Shown piece after piece: positions 1 through 6,414 of a stretch of 38,693 bases of DNA. The notes below the pieces were generated by a model. It saw nothing but the letters and a program-made list of their open reading frames with translations. It ran no database searches and was not told the origin of the DNA. Made by a program: the position numbers and the translations under genes. Positions within the stretch are counted from its first letter, which is position 1; every line of letters begins with the position of its first letter. Origin of the DNA: Lentisphaeria bacterium UBA1791 (GTDB taxonomy: Bacteria > Verrucomicrobiota > Lentisphaeria > Victivallales > Victivallaceae); the NCBI GenBank assembly GCA_002314455.1, contig DCFZ01000032.1, positions 1 to 38,693 on the forward strand, given 5' to 3'.

Positions 1-1
1 C

Positions 2-271
2 GACAAGTTGACCTTGGTCTCGACGAATGATATCGGCGCGGATGGCTGGACGGTCTTCCAGCTCAGCGACGGCTTGGATACCGGCTGGAATGGCTTTATG
101 ACCGATAGTTCGGTTACGGACAACGTCTCGGTCAAACTGACAGTTGGCAAGACGGATTACACGCTCGTCGGCGTCAAGGAAGCGGAGACGGTGGTCTACT
201 ACGCGGATGCGGACAACACCTACAAGTTCTACAAAGACGACAACGCGCTCAAAGTGGCGAAACTGGCGTAA
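2..271 (+). CDS. C-terminal end of an unidentified protein (partial)
   Basis: An open frame enters from the left edge and ends in TAA at 269-271, giving the last 89 residues of a protein that begins outside the window. The visible part is rich in Thr, Val, Asp and Tyr with few charged clusters, and reads like alternating beta strands (for example KLTVGKTDYTLVGVKEAETV). That suits a beta-rich surface or secreted domain, but I recognise no family. There is no transmembrane segment or LPXTG-type anchor at its end. It lies only 21 bases upstream of the first of three small cysteine peptides, with no terminator between, so the two are probably co-transcribed. Whether it belongs functionally to the peptide locus cannot be judged from this fragment. 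Confidence 0.7.
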   Translation, partial: DKLTLVSTNDIGADGWTVFQLSDGLDTGWNGFMTDSSVTDNVSVKLTVGKTDYTLVGVKEAETVVYYADADNTYKFYKDDNALKVAKLA

Positions 272-292
272 TGGAAAGAAGGAGAAATGAAA

Positions 293-418
293 ATGGATCA
301 CTTTGATTACGTCAAGCCGGTTGTGCTGGAATTTTCCGCAATCGACGCGAAAGGCGCAAGCTGTTACATTGACTGCACAAATGATCAAATTTGTGCGACG
401 CCAGCTGACAAAATCTAA
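293..418 (+). CDS. Small cysteine-containing peptide 1 (candidate RiPP precursor)
   Basis: A 41-residue peptide. ATG 293 is preferred over ATG 287 because the Shine-Dalgarno AAGGAG (279-284) lies 8 bases from it, and this start makes the N-terminus match peptide 2. The N-terminal half holds Y6-V-K-P9 followed by V-V-L-E-F, and the C-terminal half holds S-C-Y-I-D-C with cysteines 24, 28 and 34 (C-x3-C-x5-C). Peptides at 562 and 840 share both halves, in the same order and spacing. The Y-x2-P-x-[hydrophobic] part resembles the leader motif that RRE-containing proteins bind in lasso-peptide and related precursors; the cysteine core would then be the modified part. There is no signal peptide or membrane segment. 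No maturation enzyme is visible in the window, so the RiPP reading is inference. Confidence 0.75.
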   Translation: MDHFDYVKPVVLEFSAIDAKGASCYIDCTNDQICATPADKI

Positions 419-427
419 TGGTTTTTG

Positions 428-457
428 CCTCCCCGATTCCGCAAGGGATCGGGGAGG
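428..457 (+). other. Long perfect hairpin between peptides 1 and 2
   Basis: CCTCCCCGAT (428-437) is the exact complement of ATCGGGGAGG (448-457). The stem continues inward through T-G, C-G and C-G pairs to a GCAA tetraloop at 441-444. No run of T follows it, so it is not a classical terminator. It could stabilise the 3' end of the upstream mRNA, act as a processing site, or lower read-through into peptide 2. Related C-rich/G-rich hairpins occur at 8639-8669 and 9964-9984. Confidence 0.6.
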
Positions 458-504
458 AGATGGTTCGCAATTGGATTTAAAATCGCGAAATTGTCAGAAA
501 AAAA

Positions 505-533
505 TTTGCATAACTGAAAAGTTGATGTATATT
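505..533 (+). promoter_or_regulatory. Promoter of peptide 2
   Basis: TTGCAT (506-511) and TATATT (528-533) are separated by 16 bases; reading the -35 as TTTGCA (505-510) gives 17. Transcription would start near 540 and leave a leader of about 20 bases before the peptide 2 start. Confidence 0.5.
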
Positions 534-561
534 ATAGAGTGTAACAGAGGGAGTTATTATG

Positions 562-690
562 ATGCAGTTTGATTACGAAAAGCCCGAGTTGGTTGATCTC
601 AGCTCGTTCGGCGCAAAAGGCGATGGCGGCAGTTGTTACATCGATTGCTCGAGCGATAATATCTGCCCCGGGTCGACGGATTTGATTTAA
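562..690 (+). CDS. Small cysteine-containing peptide 2 (candidate RiPP precursor)
   Basis: A 42-residue peptide. ATG 562 is chosen because GGGAG (549-553) lies 8 bases upstream; ATG 559 is an alternative adding one Met. It has the leader-like Y5-E-K-P8-E-L, then L-S-S-F-G-A-K-G, a Gly-rich hinge (G-D-G-G) and the core S-C-Y-I-D-C, with cysteines 25, 29 and 35. The Y-x-x-P-x-L-x(5-6)-G arrangement is the closest of the three to the leader consensus of lasso peptides, but the cysteine core is not lasso-like. It has its own promoter candidate at 505-533. Codon use is ordinary for the window. The function is unknown; a cysteine-modified secreted peptide is the leading idea and a small metal-binding or regulatory peptide is the alternative. 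Confidence 0.78.
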   Translation: MQFDYEKPELVDLSSFGAKGDGGSCYIDCSSDNICPGSTDLI

Positions 691-839
691 TCGTTTTCGC
701 AGAGATATCTTCCCCGGGTGTCACATTGTATTTGCGGGGTATGATCGGGTGTTTTGCGGTAAAAGATTGATAAGCCGGTTATATTTTAAGGTTCATGATA
801 TAGACTAATTCTCCAGAGATTGTGATTGTGATTGTGATG

Positions 840-983
840 ATGAATTCATTAATCTATACAAAACCTGAAATTTTTGATTTCGAATCGTTTGGCGCGCACG
901 GCGAAGAAGACGATACCGGCAGTTGCTATGTTGATTGTATTGCAGGCTATGAAATCTGCCCGGATGCCGGTGACGATTTTTAG
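840..983 (+). CDS. Small cysteine-containing peptide 3 (candidate RiPP precursor)
   Basis: A 47-residue peptide with the same plan as the other two: Y-T-K-P-E-I-F-D-F, then F-G-A-H-G, an acidic insert (E-E-D-D) not present in the others, and G-S-C-Y-V-D-C followed by E-I-C-P. Cysteines are 29, 33 and 40, so the last spacing is one residue longer (C-x3-C-x6-C). Its start region is odd. A triplicated TGTGAT stretch (821-838) precedes ATG 837/840 and contains in-frame GTG codons at 822, 828 and 834. The only Shine-Dalgarno-like bases (AGAGA, 815-819) are too far from ATG 840 but suit GTG 828. The gene is followed by a strong terminator. Confidence 0.72.
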   Translation: MNSLIYTKPEIFDFESFGAHGEEDDTGSCYVDCIAGYEICPDAGDDF

Positions 984-999
984 TTTGATTGCGAATGGC

Positions 1000-1031
1000 G
1001 AGCGTTGATTTCTTCAACGCTCTTTTTTTTT
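1000..1031 (+). terminator. Rho-independent terminator after peptide 3
   Basis: GAGCGTTGA (1000-1008) pairs with TCAACGCTC (1014-1022) around a TTTCT loop, and nine T follow (1023-1031). It closes the peptide cluster and separates it from the next gene, which has its own promoter. Confidence 0.9.
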
Positions 1032-1042
1032 GCAATGCGCTT

Positions 1043-1071
1043 TTGACAACCGTTGCTTGCCGTGCTATTTT
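1043..1071 (+). promoter_or_regulatory. Promoter of the membrane protein-rsmG operon
   Basis: A consensus TTGACA (1043-1048), a 17-base spacer and TATTTT (1066-1071). Transcription would start near 1078, about 18 bases before the ATG. Confidence 0.65.
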
Positions 1072-1095
1072 AAGAAAAAACAGGACGAATTGATT

Positions 1096-1632
1096 ATGAT
1101 CGCATTCTTTTGGTTTCTGGCGACTGCGCTCTTTTGCGGTGCGCTTTGCTGGTGGTTTTTTACGGCGGCTCCGGAAAAACTTCCACAGCGCGACGGCGTC
1201 GGCCGCATCCGCTGGGTCGGGATCGCCTTTGGCATACCGGCATTGATCTGGTGCATTCCCCATGCCGGAGCGGTTTCTCCGGATTTTTTGATTCCCTTTT
1301 TCTGGCCGATTGCGATCGTTGCGCCGATTGCGGCATATTATGTGCTGGATTTTTGTCTGGCGCGCGTCGCGGCGGGATGGGCGATCATTTTTGCCTATCA
1401 GATGGTACACCTCTCGTTTGATGAGATCATTCCCGGGCACGTTTTGTTTGCGTTTGCCGGATGGATGCTCGGCATCGGCGGAATCTGGGTGTCGGGGATC
1501 CCGCGCCACTTCCGCGATGCAGAGCGGCTTGCCGCGCGGGATCGGCGTTTTGGTATTGCAATGACGATATTCTTTGCGATCACTTCGCTGCTTGCGCTTT
1601 ACGGCGCCGTCTGGAGTTGTTTCCATGTCTGA
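1096..1632 (+). CDS. Polytopic membrane protein of unknown function
   Basis: A 178-residue integral membrane protein. ATG 1096 is used because it gives an immediate N-terminal membrane segment (I-A-F-F-W-F-L-A-T-A-L-F) and has AGGACG upstream. About five or six hydrophobic segments can be seen, with a polar loop after the first (A-P-E-K-L-P-Q-R-D-G) and a basic stretch before the last (R-H-F-R-D-A-E-R). I recognise no family and no catalytic motif. Its stop codon lies inside the start of rsmG (8-base overlap), so the two are translationally coupled and co-transcribed from the promoter at 1043. The terminator at 1000-1031 argues against it being part of the peptide cluster, although export or immunity for those peptides cannot be excluded. 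Confidence 0.8.
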   Translation: MIAFFWFLATALFCGALCWWFFTAAPEKLPQRDGVGRIRWVGIAFGIPALIWCIPHAGAVSPDFLIPFFWPIAIVAPIAAYYVLDFCLARVAAGWAIIFAYQMVHLSFDEIIPGHVLFAFAGWMLGIGGIWVSGIPRHFRDAERLAARDRRFGIAMTIFFAITSLLALYGAVWSCFHV

Positions 1633-2257
1633 TTTTGCCGCCTATCACGTCGCCGACGCGCAAAAATTCGGTGCGCAGTGCGAAGTGTTGCGCCAACTTC
1701 TCATCGAGGGCAATGCGCGTTGCAATTTAACGCGCATCACGGAAAGGGAAGATTTTTTTCAGAAGCACGTCGAGGATTCGCTTTTGATCTTCCGCGAAGT
1801 GCCGGAAATCGCCGAAAAGCCCTATCTCGTTGCCGATATCGGTTGCGGCGCCGGATTCCCATCGCTTGTACTGGCGCTCGCCTATCCGCGTTTACACATC
1901 ACTTCGATCGATTCGACGGGCAAAAAGATTGACTTTGTCCGTCACGCCGCGGCGGCGTTGCATTTGACCAATCTGAATGCCATTCAGGGGCGCGCGGTCG
2001 AACTCAACCGCCAAGAGGAGTTCCGCCACAAGTTCGATCTCGTCATCGCGCGCGCGGTCGCGCCGTCGCCGAAACTTGCCGGCGAAACGACCAATTTCCT
2101 CAACCGCACGGGCTTTTACTGCTTTTACAAAACCCCAAATCAGGCGGCGGAGGAATTGCCGCAACTTGCCGGCGATGCGCGCTATTTGTGGCGCATCACC
2201 GACACGCTTGAACTTGCTTTCGGCGAACGCTGTTTCGTCGTCGGCAAAAAGCGTTAG
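1625..2257 (+). CDS. rsmG: 16S rRNA (guanine527-N7)-methyltransferase RsmG
   Basis: A 210-residue SAM-dependent methyltransferase. RsmG (GidB) methylates N7 of G527 in the 530 loop of 16S rRNA, in the cytoplasm. The SAM-binding motif I is clear (V-A-D-I-G-C-G-A-G-F-P), followed by motif II (I-T-S-I-D-S-T-G-K-K) and the family-typical V-I-A-R-A-V-A. An N-terminal N-L-T-R-I-T segment is also characteristic. The length fits the family. The start at 1625 gives M-S-D-F and overlaps the preceding membrane-protein stop; longer in-frame starts would run deep into that gene. The 3' end overlaps the end of the convergent symporter gene by 4 bases, with no terminator between. Confidence 0.93.
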   Translation: MSDFAAYHVADAQKFGAQCEVLRQLLIEGNARCNLTRITEREDFFQKHVEDSLLIFREVPEIAEKPYLVADIGCGAGFPSLVLALAYPRLHITSIDSTGKKIDFVRHAAAALHLTNLNAIQGRAVELNRQEEFRHKFDLVIARAVAPSPKLAGETTNFLNRTGFYCFYKTPNQAAEELPQLAGDARYLWRITDTLELAFGERCFVVGKKR

Positions 2258-3612
2258 CAGAACTTCTTGACGATCCCGATCGACCACAGCGCGAAAACAA
2301 CTCCGAGGACGATCCAGCGGAAGTAAAAGGCGAATTTAGTCGATATTTTCCAACCGCTGCCGGTGTTGATCTCGGCAAAGAGATTTTCCTTGCCCCAGCT
2401 GCAGAAGCAGAAAACCAGCATATAGAGTGCGCCGAGCGGCAGTAAGTTGTCGCTGATGATGAAATCCTCAAGGTCGAGCACGCAACTGCCTTTGCCGAAA
2501 GGTTGGAAACTTTTCCACAGATTAAAGCCCAGAATGCACGGAAGCGACGCCACGGCGAGCACGGTGCCGAGAAGCGCGCAAGAGTTTTTGCGTGTGAAAT
2601 GGAAATTTTCCATCCCGAAAGCGACGAGATTTTCAAAGACCGCCACCAGCGTCGAGAGCGCCGCGATCGCGAGAAAAATGAAAAAGAGTCCGCCCCAGCA
2701 TCTGCCGAAATTCATGCCCGCAAAAACTTTAGGCAACGCGACGAAAATCAGCGAGGGACCGCCGGCAGGGTCAACGCCGTAGGTCGCACAGCAGGGAAAA
2801 ATGATCACTCCGGCGGCGATCGCCACACAGGTGTCAAGGGTGATGATCCAAAGCGTTTCCCCCGGCAAGGCGCGGTCGCGGTCGAAGTAACTGCCGCAGA
2901 TTTCCACCGCGCCGATGCCGATGCTCAACGTGAAAAAAGCCTGTGCCATCGCCGCGTGGAGCGTCGTCCAAAACCCTGCACCGTGCCACGTGCTGAAATC
3001 GGGCTTCAAAAAGAACTTCAATCCCGTTTCCGCCCCGGGCAGTGTCAGCGCCTTGACGCACAAAAGGAGCATCAAAATGAAAAGTCCGCCCATCATCCAC
3101 TTGACCGAGCGTTCGACTGAGGCGCGCACGCCGCCGAAACAGGCGGCGACGGTGATCCCCAGCGCGATCAGCATAAAAATCGTCTGCCGCAAGGGCGAGG
3201 CGAGGAAACTGCCGAAATAGGCGCCGGAATCGCCGCTGATTCTGCCGGCGAGATAATCATACGCATAAGCAATCAGCCAGCCGGTAACGACGGTGTAAAA
3301 CATCAGCAGAATAAAGTTGCCCAAAAAGAAGAAATACCCGGGGATATCCCAGCGGAACTTCGACTTTTTGCCGCTTAAATTGCGCAATGCCCCCGGGAGC
3401 GTCAGTCTGCCGGCGCGCCCGATGGCAAGTTCCATCAGCATCAGCGGAAATCCGAAAAGGATCAGACAGCCGAGATAGAGCACGACGAACGCCGCGCCCC
3501 CGAATTTCCCGGTGATGAAAGGGAAACGCCAGATGTTGCCGAGGCCGATGGCACATCCAGCGGTCATCAGCAAGAAGCCGAGACGGCTGGAAAACGTTTC
3601 GCGTTCCTTCAT
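2254..3612 (-). CDS. Sodium-dependent NSS/SNF-family symporter
   Basis: A 452-residue member of the neurotransmitter:sodium symporter family, whose bacterial members carry amino acids or related solutes into the cell with Na+. The N-terminal signature G-L-G-N-I-W-R-F-P-F (TM1 unwound region, Na+ and substrate site) is intact, and about eleven to twelve membrane segments follow. The ATG overlaps the TGA of the upstream glycosidase-esterase gene (ATGA, 3609-3612), so expression is coupled to a sugar-processing operon. This is an unusual neighbour for an NSS protein, and the substrate is unknown. A paralogue lies at 16255. Confidence 0.9.
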   Translation of the reverse strand: MKERETFSSRLGFLLMTAGCAIGLGNIWRFPFITGKFGGAAFVVLYLGCLILFGFPLMLMELAIGRAGRLTLPGALRNLSGKKSKFRWDIPGYFFFLGNFILLMFYTVVTGWLIAYAYDYLAGRISGDSGAYFGSFLASPLRQTIFMLIALGITVAACFGGVRASVERSVKWMMGGLFILMLLLCVKALTLPGAETGLKFFLKPDFSTWHGAGFWTTLHAAMAQAFFTLSIGIGAVEICGSYFDRDRALPGETLWIITLDTCVAIAAGVIIFPCCATYGVDPAGGPSLIFVALPKVFAGMNFGRCWGGLFFIFLAIAALSTLVAVFENLVAFGMENFHFTRKNSCALLGTVLAVASLPCILGFNLWKSFQPFGKGSCVLDLEDFIISDNLLPLGALYMLVFCFCSWGKENLFAEINTGSGWKISTKFAFYFRWIVLGVVFALWSIGIVKKFC

Positions 3613-6413
3613 TTTTTATTCAATTCGGCTTGAATGGCTTGCGCCCATATCTCATATCCTGCCGGCGTAAGATGCGTGCCGTCAGTCTGATAAAGTTCGG
3701 CTTTGATCGCCCCGTCGGCATCGGTGAACGCCGCCTTGAGGTCAATGAATTTGACGTAGGGGAGCGTCGCGCAGAATTCCCGGGTCAACGCGTTGGCCGC
3801 GTCGATCTGCGACTGCAATCCCTTGCGCGGGAAAATCGCCATAACGTAGATCGGCATCGGCTGCGGAAATCTCTGACGGAGCGCGCCGATCACCGCGCGG
3901 ATGCCGCGATAGGCGTTCAGCGGCGTATCCACGGGATAATTCGCCGTGCCGGAAAACTGATTGGTGCCGATCTCAAGGATGATCGCCTTGGGCTTTTGAT
4001 TGTCGACTTCGCCGTGCCCGATCCGCCACAGGACGTTTTGGGTGCGGTCAAAACCGAAACCGAGATTGAGCGCGCGTTCCCCGAAGTATTTTTCCCAGGT
4101 GTCGCCGCCGTGCGAAAAGCCCGCTTCGCGACTCCAGAAGTGGGTGATGCTGTCGCCGATAAAGATCAGCTCGTACTGCTTGGCTTGGGCGGCCTTGCAT
4201 TTCTGATCGTGGCGCTGATACCAGTCGTAGCAGTCGTTTTCGATTTTCGGCGTCGGCGTGCAGCTTTGGGGGAGCAAGCCGGCAAAGTCGAGCGTCGGCG
4301 CGGGGTCGTAGAAGCCCAGTTGACGAGCGAGCGCATTTTCTTTTAAGTGGAAATCGCGTTTTGCCGCATCGACAAAGCCGGGATCGCCCCACACGCTGTG
4401 GCGGTCGAGGCCGCGTTTCTGCCATGCGGCAAGGTTGTCGTTGACGACCTTGTCGCCGCCGGGCCAGTCGGCGGAGCCTTTTTCCTTTTTGATCGCGATG
4501 ACGCTCTTGTCGACGGGGAGTTTCACGTCAAAGAAGAGGTTGTTGTCGCTGTACAATTCATCCGGCGAGAAAATCTGCATGTGGCTCGCGCGCAGAAAAG
4601 GCTGTCCGTCGGAAACGAAAATGTTGCCGCAGATGTTGAAATCGTGGCTGTAGTTCAAGCCGGGGAAACGGTAGTTGCAGCGCTGTGCCATTTCGCACAT
4701 CGAGGTACGGATCAATTCCTGCTCGCAAAAGGCGAAAACATTGTCGCGGATGGTGTTTTCGCGCCCGTAGTGCTGGTGAAAGGCGTTGCGCGTGCAATCG
4801 TAGCAGACGTTGCGTTCCCACACCTCGTGCGCGGAGCCCTCGTCGGCGTAGAGCGCCCAGCCGCCGTAGTAGCGGCAGGAAATATCGTGGACGAGGTTGT
4901 TGTAGACGCGCGACCCCGGCTGAATGCCGAGCAAATAGATGCCGCCCATGTCGCTCAACATCTTTTGACCGATGTTGTAGATGTGGTTGAAGCCGATGCG
5001 GTTTTCCCCGCCGGTCGCGGGGGCGTATCCCCAGCTCCACCCGGCGGAAATGCCGGTGTAGTTGAGATTGTGGATCAGGTTGTGCTCGACGAGCGTGCCG
5101 CGCGCGAAGCCGATCAGAATGCCGAGTCCCGCGAAGTCGAACTTGCCGCACTCGAAAATGTGATTGTTACAGATCGTGATGCGCTCGGAAACAAGTTTCG
5201 CCAGTTCCGGAAAACGTTCCGCATTGACGCCGTTGACGAGGATGCCGCCCGCGCCCATGTCGGTGATCGTGTTATGGCTCACCTCAAAATCGGTGACGCC
5301 GGAAAGTGCGCCGATCGCGTAAAAATTGCTCTTTTCGACGCGACAGTTAAGGACGCGGCAGTGGTCGGCATATTGAAACGAGACGACCGCCGGATCAAAA
5401 CACGCGCCCTGCTGCGTCTGCCCCCGCCGGTTGTACTCGTTGTGCAAAACGGGAAATCTTTCCGCGCCGGGGATCTCGTAGGCCGGGGAGTAGAGGAGTC
5501 GACCGATGCCGCCGTGACGGAAGGTGATCCCTTCGACCGTGATGCCGGAAACTTTTTTGTTGTTTTGCTCGTCGCCCGCCGCGAGGAAAAGCAAACTGTT
5601 GACGGGGACGATCGCTTCGATGTTTTCCGCCGTTTCGCCGTCGCACGGGATGTAGTAAAGTTCCATTTTCTGATTGTCAAAGTAATACTCCCCTTTTTCG
5701 GTCAACGCTTCGCGGACGTTGCGCCAGACGATGCAAGTTTCCTCCGGTTTCGACCAGATGATCCTTTTTTCCGGGAACTGAATCTGCCGCGTTTTGGCAT
5801 CGTGTTTCGCAATGGGCGTGTGGATGTCGTTCCACGCGGACAAGATATGGATGTCGATCCCGGAAATGTTGTAATAGTCGGGGCCGAAATCACCCTCTTT
5901 GTAGAAAAAAGCACTCTTTTTGCGGTCGGTGACTGCTTCGGGGAGGAGTTTTTCAGGGTAATGGGGAGCAAAGTAGGATTTCGGCAACTGGGCGACTTGC
6001 GCGCGGCGGCCGTTGATATAAAGCTGATCGAGGAAGCCATCGCAGACCGCTTGGGCGGGGACGTCGAAAACGAGTACCTCGTTGCGGTCAAGCCGCGCTC
6101 TTTTTTTGCACTTCAGGACGGCACCGCCGTCGAAAACGACGGTTTCCTTGGGCGCGGAACAAATGGTGAGATCGTTCAATTCAGGCGTGAGGTAGATCGT
6201 TTCGTCGAGAAAATAGACGCCCTCGTGAAAGACGATCCTGATCGCTTCGCCGGGATGCTGTTGACGGTAGTTTTTTGCCTGTTTCAGCGCGTCGGCGACG
6301 GAAGTTGCCGTGACTTTGGGATTTTTTTGTACGCCGGAGGGCGGGGCAACGAAAATTTCTGCGGCACCGAGCGAGAGCGCCGCCATGATTGAGACGAGAA
6401 GTGTTTTTTTCAT
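3609..6413 (-). CDS. Secreted GH141-like beta-helix protein fused to an SGNH/GDSL esterase
   Basis: A 934-residue protein. ATG 6413 gives a signal peptide (residues 1-18, ending L-G-A-A-E) and has GGAG 8 bases upstream. Residues about 20-715 form a right-handed parallel beta-helix of the GH141 type, seen as F-D-G-G, L-Y-I-N-G-R-R-A, N-V-R-E-A-L-T, S-D-M-G-G-I-Y (485-491), Y-A-D-E-G-S (522-527) and F-H-Q-H-Y-G-R-E. Known GH141 members act on fucose- or xylose-containing glycans. Residues about 745-934 form an SGNH hydrolase: G-D-S with Ser755, G-T-N with Asn818, and D-G-T-H with Asp911/His914. Such domains often remove acetyl esters. The fusion suggests combined deacetylation and glycosidic cleavage of one exported substrate. 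It sits in a coupled operon between a paralogue and a symporter. Confidence 0.88.
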   Translation of the reverse strand: MKKTLLVSIMAALSLGAAEIFVAPPSGVQKNPKVTATSVADALKQAKNYRQQHPGEAIRIVFHEGVYFLDETIYLTPELNDLTICSAPKETVVFDGGAVLKCKKRARLDRNEVLVFDVPAQAVCDGFLDQLYINGRRAQVAQLPKSYFAPHYPEKLLPEAVTDRKKSAFFYKEGDFGPDYYNISGIDIHILSAWNDIHTPIAKHDAKTRQIQFPEKRIIWSKPEETCIVWRNVREALTEKGEYYFDNQKMELYYIPCDGETAENIEAIVPVNSLLFLAAGDEQNNKKVSGITVEGITFRHGGIGRLLYSPAYEIPGAERFPVLHNEYNRRGQTQQGACFDPAVVSFQYADHCRVLNCRVEKSNFYAIGALSGVTDFEVSHNTITDMGAGGILVNGVNAERFPELAKLVSERITICNNHIFECGKFDFAGLGILIGFARGTLVEHNLIHNLNYTGISAGWSWGYAPATGGENRIGFNHIYNIGQKMLSDMGGIYLLGIQPGSRVYNNLVHDISCRYYGGWALYADEGSAHEVWERNVCYDCTRNAFHQHYGRENTIRDNVFAFCEQELIRTSMCEMAQRCNYRFPGLNYSHDFNICGNIFVSDGQPFLRASHMQIFSPDELYSDNNLFFDVKLPVDKSVIAIKKEKGSADWPGGDKVVNDNLAAWQKRGLDRHSVWGDPGFVDAAKRDFHLKENALARQLGFYDPAPTLDFAGLLPQSCTPTPKIENDCYDWYQRHDQKCKAAQAKQYELIFIGDSITHFWSREAGFSHGGDTWEKYFGERALNLGFGFDRTQNVLWRIGHGEVDNQKPKAIILEIGTNQFSGTANYPVDTPLNAYRGIRAVIGALRQRFPQPMPIYVMAIFPRKGLQSQIDAANALTREFCATLPYVKFIDLKAAFTDADGAIKAELYQTDGTHLTPAGYEIWAQAIQAELNKK

Positions 6414-6414
6414 T

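Noticed and set aside
805..1626. 273-codon minus-strand frame over peptide 3 and the membrane protein
   Set aside because: Extremely Arg/Lys-rich and unlike a folded protein; it crosses a strong terminator and a promoter of the plus strand.
1096..1632. Idea that the membrane protein is the exporter or immunity protein of the peptide cluster
   Set aside because: A terminator (1000-1031) and a consensus promoter (1043-1071) separate it, and it is coupled to rsmG. It is kept only as a weak possibility.
4347..6392. 681-codon frame antisense to the beta-helix/SGNH gene
   Set aside because: Low-complexity Val/Asp/Arg composition, no start signals; a shadow of the conserved minus-strand gene.
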